DNA of 64,000 nt from contig OX457051.1 in assembly GCA_949752735.1 (NCBI GenBank), positions 1,172,501 through 1,236,500 on the forward strand, in the 5' to 3' direction. The stretch comes from Lumbricus terrestris (taxonomy: Eukaryota > Annelida > Clitellata > Crassiclitellata > Lumbricidae). The notes below the pieces were generated by a model. The model was not told where the DNA came from. It saw only the letters and a program-made list of their open reading frames with translations, and searched no databases. The position numbers were made by a program, and so were the translations under genes. Below, piece after piece: positions 1 to 11,585 of this stretch; positions within the stretch are counted from its first letter, which is position 1; each line of letters starts with the position of its first letter.

Positions 1-2
1 GC

Positions 3-2435
3 AATATTGAAGGTTGCAATGATACGTTCCATAAGGTAAGGAATTTTGTTCGTCATGTGGCGGCAAAGCACAAGAATGTTCAAACTGCAGAGTCTGAATC
101 GGTTATTGACGCCAGTGATGTGGAAAGTCTTGATAATGTTGCAATAATTACTACTGAAGAAGGTTGTGCACATGCTTGTACTACGGAAATTCTTGATGAT
201 CAGAAATGTACACTTGCCTCGCTTGACCAGACGGTAAGTGACCTTGAAAAGCACATGGCCTTCTCTATTCTTAAATTGAGAGAAAAACACATTCTGCCAG
301 TGTGTGTACAACAAGATATTATTGACGAAATGCAGTTATTGGTTTCACAATTGCATGACACATACAAGTCAGTTTTCTTAACTGTTTGTGAAGAACAAAG
401 CATTACTTCGCCATCAGCAGGTATGGGACATATTTTTCTAAATGAGACCTCGATGTTTGATGATATTTTCCAACATATAAATACTGACTACAAGTTAAAC
501 AGATTTATTTGTGACAATTTCCAATTTGCTAAGCCAATTGAAATTGTCTTTGAACCAAGACGTCCTGGTAACTCTCCATCATTTCACTACATACCAGTCA
601 GTTCAGTTTTGAAGCTCATGCTCTCGAACGTTGATGTGCGGCAACAGATTCAGTCAGGCAAGACTGTTTTCGAAGACGCTTATCACATGGCAAGTTATGT
701 TGATGGGAGTATTTATGCCAACCATCCTTTTTTTTCTGATCATCACGATGCAATAAGATTGCACTTCTACCTCGATGAATTTGAGGTTTGTAATCCAATC
801 GGATCCAAAAGGGGTAAGCACAAGGTTCTGGCTGTGTATTACTTTGTTGGTAATATGGATTGCAAATATTGGTCAGAGATGAAATACATTCATCTTTGTG
901 TATTGGTTCGGTACCAGCATTTGCGCCAGTTTGATCCATTTCTTGTTCAGCTGTTGAAGCCCCTCATCGATGAGCTAGAAACTTTAGCATCTGAAGGTAT
1001 AGATGTTATAGCTGATGGTGTGACTTATAATTTTCGAGCTGGCTTAGCAACTGTTTCGGGTGATAATTTGTCAGCTCACGATTTAGGCGGGTTTCAGCGT
1101 CATTTCAATGCAGGTAGGATTTGTCGGTTTTGCATGGCTAACCATGATGAAATAGGAACATCATTCAGAGAAGATACATTTGTTTTGCGAAATAAGGAGG
1201 TACATGCTTACCACTTGGAGGCACTCGATGCTTGCAAAGCCAACGGGTCTGTGTACGGTGTTCTGCATAGATGTCCACTGCTTGATTTACCTTATTTTGA
1301 TGTTACTACTGCATTGGTTCCTGATGTCATGCATGATCTCCTTGAAGGGGTTATTCCTCACTTGCTACACAAGGTAATACACAAAGCTGTGCATGACAAA
1401 ACTGTCACTCTTGAACAGCTCAATGCTGACCTAGCTGATGCAAGTAGACATGTAAGTGACAAACCAAATGCTTTGACAGCAAAAAATGTTGGCCCATCAG
1501 GTAAAATTGTTGGCTCAGCATCTCAGAAATGGCAGCTGTTTTTACTATTGCCTCAGGTTCTTGGTAAGTACATTGACGAATGTGATGAGTCATGGGAAGC
1601 TTACCTGCTCATGAGAGATGTAACAGATATCGTGTTGTCGCCGGTTGTGAATAAATCATCATTGTCATATCTTGAAGGTTTGATCTTTCAATTTTTAACA
1701 CATTATGTGTCATTATTTGGATCAAATGCAATAACACCAAAACATCACTACATGACCCATTACCCACGAATGATTGGTATGTATGGGCCATTACGTCATT
1801 TATGGTGCATGAGGTTCGAAGCCAAACACCAATATTTCAAGTCTGTCATTGCATCATTGGGTAACTATGTCAATGTGACAGCAACAATGGCAAGTCGTCA
1901 TCAGATGCGACAGTGTTGGGAGTTCACTAGTACTGATTTTCTTAGTTGTGAGCCACGTCCTCTGACAAGAACTGTTGTCTGGCAAATGTCACATTTACCA
2001 TCAGATTTGAGGTTTGCCATTGCAGACAGACTTAAAGTTGAAGTTGCGGTAACGGATAAAGTAACTACCACGAACCAAATGCAACGTGATCACGTTACTT
2101 ATACAGTTGATGGATGTTTAATTCTTGAGATTGTTGAAGAGGAAGAAATTCCGGTGTTCTTCCGCATAAAGTATATAATACTTTTTCATAACATGTGGCT
2201 TTTATGCGGTAGACTGTGTTTTGGTAGGCGGCTTCATCGGCATCTACACGCATATTCAGTTGACGTTGATGATCGCTGGGCAGTGGCATATCCTGGCGAG
2301 GAGGCAGATTATAACTTGCATCATTTCTTTGTTGTTGATGGGTGCAATTTCATTACCTCGAAATATCATGTGCCTATAGATTCGAGAAGTATAGGGCGTG
2401 CGGAAGCGCGTGATCAGTCGGTTCCGGCATTCTAA
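3..2435 (+). CDS. Zinc-finger / transposase-like uncharacterised protein (5' partial)
   Basis: The reading frame is open from the window edge to a TAA at 2433-2435, about 810 residues. The first residues form the second half of a C2H2 finger (Cys at 15-17, then F-x5-F-x2-H-x4-H), so the gene starts outside the window; an ATG start near 57 is not supported because that codon is GTG. The middle holds the segment DVMHDLLEGVIPHLL (near 1323) and a Cys pair RICRFC (near 1117). The D-x-MH signature recalls transposases of the CACTA/tnp2 type, and proteins like this occur in multiple copies in animal genomes. I infer a transposon-derived protein. No membrane segment or signal peptide is visible. No intron is needed across this span. 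The SAM-domain gene follows on the same strand. Function is unproven. Confidence 0.6.
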   Translation, partial: NIEGCNDTFHKVRNFVRHVAAKHKNVQTAESESVIDASDVESLDNVAIITTEEGCAHACTTEILDDQKCTLASLDQTVSDLEKHMAFSILKLREKHILPVCVQQDIIDEMQLLVSQLHDTYKSVFLTVCEEQSITSPSAGMGHIFLNETSMFDDIFQHINTDYKLNRFICDNFQFAKPIEIVFEPRRPGNSPSFHYIPVSSVLKLMLSNVDVRQQIQSGKTVFEDAYHMASYVDGSIYANHPFFSDHHDAIRLHFYLDEFEVCNPIGSKRGKHKVLAVYYFVGNMDCKYWSEMKYIHLCVLVRYQHLRQFDPFLVQLLKPLIDELETLASEGIDVIADGVTYNFRAGLATVSGDNLSAHDLGGFQRHFNAGRICRFCMANHDEIGTSFREDTFVLRNKEVHAYHLEALDACKANGSVYGVLHRCPLLDLPYFDVTTALVPDVMHDLLEGVIPHLLHKVIHKAVHDKTVTLEQLNADLADASRHVSDKPNALTAKNVGPSGKIVGSASQKWQLFLLLPQVLGKYIDECDESWEAYLLMRDVTDIVLSPVVNKSSLSYLEGLIFQFLTHYVSLFGSNAITPKHHYMTHYPRMIGMYGPLRHLWCMRFEAKHQYFKSVIASLGNYVNVTATMASRHQMRQCWEFTSTDFLSCEPRPLTRTVVWQMSHLPSDLRFAIADRLKVEVAVTDKVTTTNQMQRDHVTYTVDGCLILEIVEEEEIPVFFRIKYIILFHNMWLLCGRLCFGRRLHRHLHAYSVDVDDRWAVAYPGEEADYNLHHFFVVDGCNFITSKYHVPIDSRSIGRAEARDQSVPAF

Positions 2436-2876
2436 TAATTTGGACTTGTGCATATATTTAAATTTTGTGTGTAGTTTAAGAAATTTCACATTTTTTTCAA
2501 CTTAGTAAGATATACAGCCATGCATATAAATTTGAATCTGAAATGCATATGAAATATCAAATAGAACAAATTAACAAGGACTTATGTTATATCCGAACCG
2601 CATTGAAATTCGATTTGAGGAAAATGCATTCTTTTCACAAATTGAACTGAAAGTAAAAAGGCATTCCACACACCCCCTATCGTGTAGCCTATTGTTCTAG
2701 TAAATAGTTACTACTAATATACCTACTGTTTGGAAAATAGCCAGTGAAATATTGGAAAAGTGGTGTTGTTTTACACTTTTTATATTATGTCATATACATG
2801 TATGTTATTTTTGTGTTTGCCATTTACTTCGTATGGTTCTTTGTGCTGCAATGTGTATGTAATTATTCATGTACAG

Positions 2877-5800
2877 AGGAAGAGGTTGATGGCAACACAT
2901 TGCTGAAGCTGACCGAGAACATGGTCGAGAAGCTTCTACCAAAGATGAAGCTCCAGGTGAAGTTCATCGAATTGCAGAAGACGTTGGTTGTGCCGGTGCC
3001 ACAGCCCATCGCTCTCGCTTCCAGCTCAACTGCAACTCTAGCAGCAACAGCAGTAGATATTCGACCAATGGCTGAGGAACAAAATGGGTAAGTTTTTTGC
3101 TGTCTCTACCGTTAAACAAGTTTGACATGGTTGTGCAGAGATCATAATGCTGGACCTGCACTAGCATTATGTAAGCAAGTTGTATCTGATGTGACTATTT
3201 TGGGGAAAGTTGGTCCCTATTTCCCCCTGAATCCCCTTTGGCTGATAGGCCATTCGGTGCCATCCATAAATGAGGTCTGCAACGGGGGAGGTGGGAGGGG
3301 AAGAAAGAATTGTATTGTACAAGTCATTAAGATTGATAGAGTTATTTACGAAGCAAAGCTTAGTCTGTCCTGCGTGAATTGAGCAAAGTAGTGAAAATTG
3401 AAATTATTTTGTGTCGCCTTTAGCATTTCTAACCTTCGGGTGTTTTTCCAGCCTCCAGTTAAACCAGGCTACATACTTGCTGCCTGCATTACCAGAGGCT
3501 ACGAGAGTCTACCTGGCACAAAAGAACCGGGCCTTAATTCTGCCAGGGACCACAAACCGGGCAAATGTCGTGGAGACCTTGGCGGATGACCTCATCCGGA
3601 GAAAGATATGGTTTGTGGCATTTGTATTTTGAATTTCATGCATTTGTTATTGCACCTATGATTAATCTATTCTATCTTGCAGGATGTGTGGCCAAAACCT
3701 TTCTGCATACTCTGTTAATGGCCCAATGACGTCCATCCCCCAATTCAGTGCAGATTACTTGACTTTGCCCCTCAACCTCACCTACCCTCCTCTGCTCGCC
3801 CTTGTTAAACCCCAACCGCCCCACCTCCTAGCGGGGATCCCCGGAAATTTGTTAAATTGCAGATACCTCAACATCAGTTTCAGAACCATTTCTGGTTGCC
3901 CAGTTTTATAATTGTGGCTTTGCTTTGTGTTAAGGTATCCGTCCAGAAGCAGCTACAGTATCGTTGTATCAACGCTGTGTGTTAAATATCCATTTCTGTT
4001 GGATGTGGATGGCACAACGGTATGTGTCAATTTATTGTGGATTTTCCTAACTGTTGTATTGCATTTATAAATATGAAGTGAAATGTTCAGTGCGTTTCAC
4101 ATTATTTCGCTAACTCTGGGGTTTGTCTCGTGAAATTAAGCTGTTGGCAATCGGCTTGATTCCTTTTGTGACATCGTCTATGAAACACAAAATTGGGTGC
4201 AGCCACTTGAATTGACTTCTATGTTTCCATTATCACCAAATTTAGTTCTTTTACCTATGGATTAGTAAATGATATTATAAAATGAGTTAACGGATGAAAG
4301 TCGACTGTGCAACTTTTGCAGAACTCTTGGAGAAACTCGCTCAAGGCCAAGATGAAGCTGCAGAGACCGCAGTTGACCTCTGATAAGACAGTTCAGTTTA
4401 TGCGGGAGAAGTACGGCCGGTGTGGCGTGGCGGGTCGAAAGAGGAAATCTGAGGTCATCCTGGATGATTCTGATACAGCCCCTTCACCAAAAGTCCCACG
4501 TTTCAAAGTAAGCAAGTACTTAGATGTTCGCTGACGGTAAAAAAGAGCTTCCTGGTTACTTCACTTACTTTGTTACTGAATGCCAGTTGATCCTTTTTCT
4601 TCAACCTATTGCCTGCTTTAAACATGCCCGTCCATCTGTTTTGTGCTAGGTCTCGGAAGTGGAGCTGTCCCTCGCCGGTGAGGACCAGCGGTCCATCGAC
4701 AAGAACGTTGCGGCTATTGTCAGTGAGTGTAGGAAGGCACAGCCGGACAAAGCGTTGCTCACTGACAAATTGAAAAGGACCGCACGTCATCGACAGAAGA
4801 TGTGCCTAGAGCAGACCACCGCGGCAGTGCTTGAGTCATTTCCGTGCCTCCGCCAACATCATTATGTTAGTGCATTCTTGTCAAGGTCTCATGCTATTGA
4901 TTTTAAACCTTTTGTGTTGACCCGTTGCAGCATACGGTCCATTGGTAAACTAGGCTATGGAAACGAGAGACCCAACTTATGGTTTGAAAGTGCTGTTAAG
5001 GGAACTGTTTTGCTTTCCATGATGGCCAAGTGGTTATGCGAGGCCACATCAAAATCCAAGATTTGGTACTGTTTGAACTGCAAGTGTCTAGAATAATTAC
5101 TGGATTCTGCACATGTTAAAAATGCAAGTATGAAAATTACTTTGCAGCTCGTGGGTGACGCGATGAACCTCTACAACGTTGATGTCCGAGCCGTCAAACG
5201 ACTCGGAGACTTCAGCGCTGCTCTGGTCATCGCTGCAAAGCAGAAGTTCCGTCGGGGCTCCGAGGCAGATTCCTTGCAGTCTATCTTGTGTGAGCACAGT
5301 CGCAGGATGGACGAGACTCTTGATGAGGAAGCTCACAAAGGTTATTTCTCACTAATTGCCATATTATTTATTGTAAAGACCTTGTTTATGATTATATTGT
5401 AGATTATAATGCCACTGCTGAATATTTACTATACTTTTTTGTCTGTGTGCTGTTATTCATAGTTACAAAACACATTCTTAAGCACATTCTTTATGTACAG
5501 TTGTTATACTAATTGTAGGTGATGTAGTGTAGCAGTTAAGCTGTGGCTTCACATACAGATGTGGTCCTAGTTCAATCCAGGTGGCGTCCACTAGGCCAAG
5601 GTTCAGTCAGGCTTCCATCCTTTTTGTGGTCGTTAAAATTATTAATGAACATTATGTTGCGAGTTAAAAGGATATTTGTTGCAGGATATAAATTGGGTGA
5701 TTAACTGTAACTTTATCTTGTTGTTGACAGGATTGTCGGTAATTCTGGGAGTGAGAGTCCTGGCCCTCTACCTCGCGGACAAGACCGACTCCATCTTCTT

Positions 5801-6802
5801 GGAGCGTGCCAAGGTATGTTGAACCATTACAGTACATATATATATAACATAATATCGAGTGTACCGGATCCGTGTTATAGCGAGTCCAATGTGGACAATT
5901 ATCGATGCAGGTAATGTAATTCTCACTGTTGCTTGTTGCCATTTTAACTTTTTGTAAGTTAGTATGCAAAAAATGCATCTAAAACCATGCATCATCATCA
6001 TCATGAACCATGAGCTTCATGCTCATAGGCCTCCAGTGTCAGTTTGATTCTCCTTCTCCATCCGTCTCTGTACTGCGCCATATGATACAGTCTTTGCAGA
6101 GTGTCTTGACCTCAGTCTTCTATGTCGTCTGTCCATTCTCTACGTGGTCTTCCTCTCTTGTTCTTCCCATCCATTACTCCAAACACCACTGCTTTGAGTT
6201 TCCTGTCGTCACTCATTCTAGCGATATGTCCAAACAGGCCCATTTTCCGCCTTATTGCCTTCTGCATGATTGTCTCTTTTCTTTTCTGATATAGGATTTT
6301 CAGACCTTGTTGGTTTTTACGACCTGGGAGACGCCCACTCTCCTCAGGTCAACCCTCCTCCTTTACCCGGGCTTTGGACCGGCGCGATAGGTTCCCCTCG
6401 TGGCGGAGTTGCAACCTGATTGTATTGTATTACATGTACACGACTGGTGGCGCAGAAAAGCCTGGCCCATGGTGTGTTGAGACTATAAAGAGATTAACCT
6501 TTCCCCATTGTTGAGGTTGTTGTGGCTTTTGAATTTTTTAGGGCACCAGTAATCCAGTACCATCCATCGTGTCGGTCAGTGGCAGCCAGCAGTGGACTCT
6601 GCACTTCGACAACATCGAACTGCTCGTTACGTCTTCGTACACAAAGGCGTTTGAAGCCTGGTACGCTGTGTTCTGGGTTTTTTCAGTCCGTTATCCTGAG
6701 ACGATGAGTCGCACCTGCCTCTTCATCGAAAAGTATTGCATGGGGTGCAAGGTTTCCGTGCCAGGCGTAGTTAGACATTTGGCGGAGAAAGTTGTTAAGT
6801 AA
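2877..6802 (+). CDS. SAM-domain (SAMD3-like) protein, 8 exons, 5' end not found
   Basis: Exons: 2877-3087, 3452-3610, 3935-4019, 4322-4507, 4650-4865, 5148-5340, 5731-5813 and 6542-6802 (TAA). All borders are GT-AG and every phase fits: after the two leading bases they give 463 codons plus stop. The first exon holds the second half of a SAM domain (LTENMVEKLLPKMKLQVKF), followed by a Pro/Ala linker. Exon 2 has LILPGTTNRANVVETLADDL. Exons 3-4 cross YPFLLDVDGTTNSWRNSLK, the conserved stretch of SAMD3-like proteins. The final exon has FSVRYPETMSRTCLFIEKY. The first half of the SAM domain must lie in an upstream exon that I could not find between 2436 and 2876. Multi-copy SAMD3-like genes are common in fish and invertebrates and their role is unknown. 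Introns carry a tRNA-like SINE (5517) and a LINE relic (6005). Confidence 0.75.
5517..5620 (+). repeat. tRNA-like SINE relic
   Basis: A tRNA-like stretch: TAGTGTAGCAGTTAAGC resembles an A box and AGTTCAATCC resembles a B box, about 35 bases apart. It lies in an intron of the SAM-domain gene. No terminal CCA or clean acceptor stem is seen, so it is read as tRNA-derived repeat rather than a working tRNA. Confidence 0.45.
6005..6296 (-). pseudogene. LINE ORF2 C-terminal relic (RTE/Jockey type)
   Basis: Read on the minus strand this gives about 95 residues with MGLFGHIARMSDDRKLKAVV, then RGRPRREWTDDIEDW and a final Trp-Arg pair. This is the usual C-terminal block of RTE/Jockey-type LINE polymerases. 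Only the 3' end of the element is present, inserted in the last intron of the SAM-domain gene. No polymerase core remains. Confidence 0.65.
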
Positions 6803-7355
6803 ATATGCCGAGTGTTTTGGTTTCGGTGGAGGACGACCGACTCTGGCAATTGGAGTAACCTCCGCCATTGGTTACTTTTGCCTCTTCTACATACCTACCG
6901 ACCGACTTGCGACTAATGCCTTTTTCTGCGTAGTCCTTCAACTTCGACGGCTAATTTTCAAGTTCTGAACACTACCATTATTATTTCTGAACTCATACTG
7001 CTTTTTGGTTCCATAATGCAATTTATTTTATACATTTTTCTCAACAGAGACACTATTATTATTATTGCATTGTGTATATTGATGTACCTGTTGCTCATGT
7101 AATATACAATATTGTGAATAACAGTACTTTTTATCCGGTGATGGGAGTAACACGTTATAAAAGTAACACGTTAATGTAATATACCCGTGTAGGGCCTGGC
7201 GGCTAGAGTAGTGGGTGGAGTGGGCGCGAAAATGTCAAACACCCGTCATGTCTTTTAATATGGTCGTCAGAATTTTCGTGGAAAATTTAGGACCCCCAAT
7301 ATTTTTCTAGCCCCGATTTAGTCCCCCCAAAGCGAAATTCCTAGAACCGCCACTG
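6803..7355. other. Non-coding stretch, no gene seen
   Basis: AT-rich 3' flank of the SAM-domain gene. Bases 7195-7350 look like a short repeat: GGCGGCTAGAG near the left and the complement of a similar word (CTAGAACCGCCACTGG) at the right. No gene was recognised. Confidence 0.3.
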
Positions 7356-7690
7356 GTTATGGTATATCACAATACCTTTTCAATTCTCCAATGGTTTTAC
7401 AAGGCACTAGTTGAATACCTGGTAAAATATCATTTCATGAGGTATTGAACATAACTCTATTACTACCATTCAAAAACCCAATGCAATGATTTAGTAGAAT
7501 ACCTTACTGAAACCATATTATAACGGTTTTGGTTTTGTAACAAACCTTTTTATTACCATCTGAAAACCTTCCCAAGTGGTATCCCATAATACCATTTGTC
7601 AATGGTATTCCAGTATACCTTAATAGGGTAGAGATAGAGACCACGGATGGAATACCATTTACATACCATATACAAAACCATTACTTCTAA
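7356..7690. repeat. Dense GGTAT/ATACC motif cluster
   Basis: The words GGTAT and ATACC recur on both strands in this AT-rich block (for example TGGTATTCCAGTATACC near 7600). The spacing is irregular, so it is not a plain tandem array. It may be a degraded MITE with sub-terminal motifs. No TIR or target duplication could be defined. Confidence 0.35.
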
Positions 7691-7984
7691 CAGTGCAGGG
7701 GCCCACAGAGATTGTCAATTTTTTTTATCTAACCTAATTAGTAATCCACATTATTTCGTGAATAAATTTAATTCCTGTGAAGACACTTTTTATAATGTTC
7801 GTTAAATTGCGTGACGGCATTAGGGTGTGTGAACTGTAATAAGAATAAGTTAGATCCAGCACAGTTTTAAGTTGAGAGCATGAAATGAATCATACCGGAA
7901 TACGATTCACATTTCGGTGATTCGCTTTCCTATGCACACATGGTAGCTACGCCACTGTCATGTGTGAATGCACAATATGGTCTT

Positions 7985-8815
7985 TCCCAGGGTTCAGTCC
8001 TTGGTCCCATACTTTGTAATTATTATCTATACCGTACCTCAGGTCTTGCCACACTCCTAACGGCTCATGCGGTCTCGGGTCTGTAGTACGCTGACGACGT
8101 CCAGGCTTACACCCATTGCCTCCCTTCTTATGCTATCGAAGCGGTTCGGATAATGAGCGGGACTTTGGATGCTCTAGAGGCATGGATGTCATCCAATAGA
8201 CTACGCTCGAACCCATGCATATAAAACCAAATCTATTTGGCTGGGCACACGGCAGCAGCTTGCCAAGCTTAATCCCTCGTCTCTTGCATCTGAATTTCCT
8301 GGCTTTGTCTTTGCAACCACGGTTCATGACCTCGGTGTCCAAGTCCAACTTGACCAAGAACTCATTTTTGCTCCTCAACTTCACCGTCTTGCTCGAGACT
8401 GCTATTATCAGCTGCGCCAGCTTCGCACTGCAATCCGTTCTCTTACGTCTGCTGCTACTCTTACTTTAGTGCATTCTTTCGTTACATCTCGCATTGACTA
8501 TTGCTCTTCGCTCTACATTGGCCTCCCTTCCAGCAGATTGACTTGTCTTGATCGGGTTTTGCGCTCTGCTGCGCGCCTAATTGGGCAAATCCCTAAATAT
8601 GATCATGTCTCAAACTACATGCTTGAGGTACTTCAATGGCTCCCTATTCGCCAGCGTATTGAGTTCAGGATAGCTGCATTGATATGGCGTTGTTGTCAGG
8701 GCCTCGCCCAAATTTACCTCCGTGAACTATGCAGCCTTATTACTGGGTATCTAAGGACGTCGTCAGCTATACGTTCATTACTACAATGTGACGTTGGTTG
8801 GCAAAATTAAAGAGT
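7985..8815 (+). pseudogene. L2/CR1-like LINE reverse transcriptase fragment
   Basis: Translated pieces give SQGSVLGPILCN, a degraded YADDVQAYTHC catalytic box (preceded by a stop), EAWMSSNRL, then after a frame change LVHSFVTSRIDYCSSLY and LDRVLRSAARLIGQIPKYD. It matches the better-preserved copies at 17700-19318 and 44765-45785 in order and wording. Several stops and shifts make it non-functional. Both the 5' part and the true 3' end are missing. Confidence 0.75.
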
Positions 8816-8906
8816 CTTTAATTATTCTTCAAAGAATAATGTAGGTCCAATGTGAGACTAGGCTACTCATGCCTACTTGGTTGCTGGCAGCGAAAGTATT
8901 ATTGTG

Positions 8907-9150
8907 AATGCGACGTTCATTTCTCGTTGAGAACTGCAATTAGTGGCTGCCGTTGTAGTCCGTCTTTCTTACAAAAGATGCCATTAAATTTATGGACGAA
9001 TCTCTTAGCGAGCGGCAGATCGTTAGAGCGTGCGTGTGTCACAGGGTGCATTGAATTGTATTGCTCAATTAACATCATCGTCCATCTACATGTATGGCTT
9101 CTGCTTCGAGTTCTCTGTTCTTGGGTTCGGTCAAACTCTACCAATTGATG
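8907..9150. repeat. Dispersed repeat, family A copy 1
   Basis: About 240 bp resembling 14045-14290 and 62290-62500: shared runs include a word like GGACGAATCTCTTAGCGAGC, then CGGCAGA and ATTGAATTGTATT. No coding content was seen. Family identity is unknown. Confidence 0.5.
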
Positions 9151-9202
9151 TCACTTCCCCTTATGCACTGCGCTGGAATTCTTCATTTGGATTATCCTTG
9201 TG

Positions 9203-9390
9203 AGGCGCGGTGGGCATGTTCGCAGCCTTGCAACCGGAGGGTTGCAGGTTCGAATCCGCCTCAAGCCGCCCGTGAGCAAGTCCTTTATTTGCAATTGCTC
9301 GGGCGCTTGGGTGTTAAAGTCCGATGCAGTGTCCGCGCTGTAGTCGGGAGCGCCTCTGAATAGCGAGCTGGAAGGGGTGTTATGATGATG
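9203..9390 (+). repeat. tRNA-derived SINE with LINE-like 3' tail, copy 1
   Basis: The head is tRNA-like with a perfect B box GGTTCGAATCC (9247-9257). The body ends in GGGAGCGCCTCTGAATAG, then GAAGGGGTGTTATGATGATG. The second copy (61041-61262) matches head and tail, and the tail matches the 3' end of the resident L2-like LINE. It is non-coding and presumably Pol III-transcribed and moved in trans by the LINE. Confidence 0.7.
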
Positions 9391-9399
9391 ATGGTTCTC

Positions 9400-9720
9400 T
9401 GCCCGAAGGCAGGTTCATTGGCTTAACGCCCCTGGGGATGAGATGAGTGAGGTGGTTTACCGTTGCCTTCACACAGACAATGATGGGTAAGCAACTTGCC
9501 CAGCGTCGCTCCACAGAAACTTGCACCCCTGCGTTCCACACGTTCTAACCCGAGATATCTAAATCTCTTAATGCCAACTCACAGCCCGGGTCTTGAACCG
9601 CAGTCCGTTGCAACCAACAGACGTATGCCGCTCTCGCTTACCGGTGTAGCTAACTAGGCTAGTAGAGGGGTGGGGGTGTTATAGAAATGGATAAATAAAT
9701 AAATAAATAAATAAATAAAT
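9400..9720 (-). repeat. Possible second SINE, inverted, with (AAAT)n
   Basis: On the minus strand, GAGAGCGGCATACG followed by CGGTTCAAGACCC resembles A and B boxes. At 9690-9720 lies an (AAAT)n run preceded by GTTATAGAAATGG, the same kind of tail as other SINE/LINE ends here. Boundaries are uncertain. Confidence 0.35.
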
Positions 9721-9984
9721 ACCCTTCTGTTTTCAATTCAGAAACATCTGCCTAGATCTTGTGTTCTCGTTCCCACTCCATCCGTTACAGGACTCACGTC
9801 ACAATGGGAATCCACTCTCTATCCAAGAGTGAGCTTAGGCTATGTCTCTATGATAGTGACCATTAGCGGTCTCTCTTCAATGCTTTGGCCCACTTTGACC
9901 TAAACTATAATTATTATGCTCACAAGCCACCCACCTTGCGATGTCCTATTTTATTATGGTTCATGTTTATGAAGAGGACGATAA

Positions 9985-10345
9985 GTCACTGGTTTGGAGA
10001 GTGGTGCTGTATGGTTCAGAAATCTGGACCATATTAAGGAAAGAGGATAGATCTATGAAAAGACTGGAGGCATTTGAAGTTTGGACACGGAGAAGAATGG
10101 AAAAGGTCAGCTGGACAGGACATAAAACAAACGAAGAAGTGTTGAGAAGAATTGGAGAAGAAAGAACACTGATAAGAACGATAAAAGAAAGGCTAAGCAA
10201 ATGGATTGGACACACACTAAGAGGAGATTCTTTGCTAAGAAAAGTGACCGAGGGACAAATGTAGGGGTAAAGAGCAAGAGTAAGACCAAGACAGATGCTG
10301 CTGGACTGGATGATGGCGGACGGCTACCAACAAAACTCAAGGTGA
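9985..10345 (+). pseudogene. RTE/Jockey-type LINE ORF2 C-terminal relic
   Basis: The frame reads VVLYGSEIWTILRKED, RLEAFEVWTRRRMEKVSW and LSKWIGHTLRGDSLLRKV. After one frame change comes RPRQMLLDWMMADGYQ. These are the conserved tail blocks of RTE/Jockey LINE polymerases. The palm and endonuclease domains are absent. Confidence 0.7.
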
Positions 10346-10439
10346 AGGCACAACGGAGGATGCAGTGGCGGCATTTTGCTTAGGGACAGAGAACCTGAAA
10401 AAGAAGAAGTTTATGTTTCGCAGAGAGTCACATTCCACA

Positions 10440-10600
10440 TCATTGCTGCAACCATAGCCTACTACTCCTCTGTTCACATTCAATCTCGACCTAAACGCCA
10501 CCCACCTCAAAAGCCACTCTACAACCTCTGATTCTATGGTACACGGACTACGACCTCCTTCGGACTACTATTTTGGACAACCCTTCTGACTTTACACAGC
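10440..10600 (+). repeat. Dispersed repeat, family B copy 1
   Basis: Shares ATCTCGACCTAAACGCCA and ACTACGACCTCCTTCGGAC with the complement of 47370-47450. Repeat class unknown; non-coding. Confidence 0.5.
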
Positions 10601-10929
10601 GCTCTTGAATAAGTTGGTGCCCTACCATGGGCGGAGTTTGGTTTCCGTTCTTGGAGGGGCTAAAATGAAATCTTGGAAGAACTTGGGCTTTGTTGGGACT
10701 GAGACTCGGTCCAGAACGAGCGGCGCCGATAAATGTTTTCTAGTGCCAAACAAGTTGATGACCTTTTTTAGTCCTCGGGCTGGAATCTCACAAAAAAAAT
10801 AAAAATTTTCCTGAGGAAAAGTTGATGACCGTGTTTTTAGTCATTAGGAAGTTTCGTGTTCGTGAACAAAACCATTTCCTCCGAACAAATGTATGAGTCT
10901 TCGCCTTCTTTAAGGGGGTGGGAGGGGCT

Positions 10930-11585
10930 AAGCCCGGGAAAAGATACCGTTTACACGGTAAAAAAACCTGAATCTGGGTCTTCTTGAAGGACTTAGCCTA
11001 ACCCTTGATAAACTCCGCCCATGTGCATTGCCCTGTTTGGCTTCCTAGTGGTGTTCTATAAATTTAGAGATTACAATTACGGGGGTACCGTATACGGAGA
11101 TAATTGAAGGCGCGTTGGAGTGCAGCGCATGGAGCCATCGGCCAGTGCTTGTGGTGGTAGTGCAGTTTAACGTCACTGTTTGGTAACAAAGACCATTAGC
11201 GACGCACTCCTCCTTTATCCAGGCTTGGGAATGGCACTGACAGAGAACGATCAGTGGCGGAGTTCAGTGCTTGTGCGTTCAGGAGCGCTATAAGGCAGTG
11301 AACGTTGGGAGCTTAGAGAAGTCGGCGAGAGAGTGACAGATGCTTTGTAGTGGCGTTAATTAGAGAGTTGCGCGTAAGTTGCGTTGTGCCATATCACTGT
11401 GTGGCATTATTGCTAGAATCAAAGCGTTTTTCGGTTCGGGGTGTAGGCTTTAAGGAATACTTGTGGCATTAGCAAACATCTGCGTGTGTGTTGTTTAGAA
11501 CATTTCATTTTTAAAAATTAATATCTCATAAATTAAGACTGCCAGCATTGACCTTTGCATTCGCTGAGCAAGCGACGCTGCAAAA
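10930..11585 (+). repeat. Dispersed repeat, family C copy 1 (carries an insertion)
   Basis: Matches 16393-16875 along its length: CCGGGAAAAGATACC near the start, then GGAGATAATTGAAGGC, GCAGTGAACGTTGGGAGCTT and TTGCGTTGTGCCATATCACT. The copy is broken by a 111-bp insertion (11154-11264) that the other copy lacks. No protein-coding content was recognised. Confidence 0.65.
11154..11264. mobile_element. Short insertion flanked by 11-bp direct repeats
   Basis: CAGTGCTTGTG occurs at 11143-11153 and again at 11265-11275, with 111 bp between. The paralogous copy (16600 region) has a single CAGTGCTTGTG and no insert, so it serves as the empty site. The inserted stretch includes CTCCTTTATCCAGGCTT and GTGGCGGAGTT, resembling 6345-6420. 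It is probably a short SINE-like element. Confidence 0.55.

Noticed and set aside
3684..3911. Open frame that could be an extra exon of the SAM-domain gene
   Set aside because: Exon 3452-3610 joins 3935-4019 directly in phase and gives the conserved W-YPSRSSYS junction, so the stretch is better read as intron.
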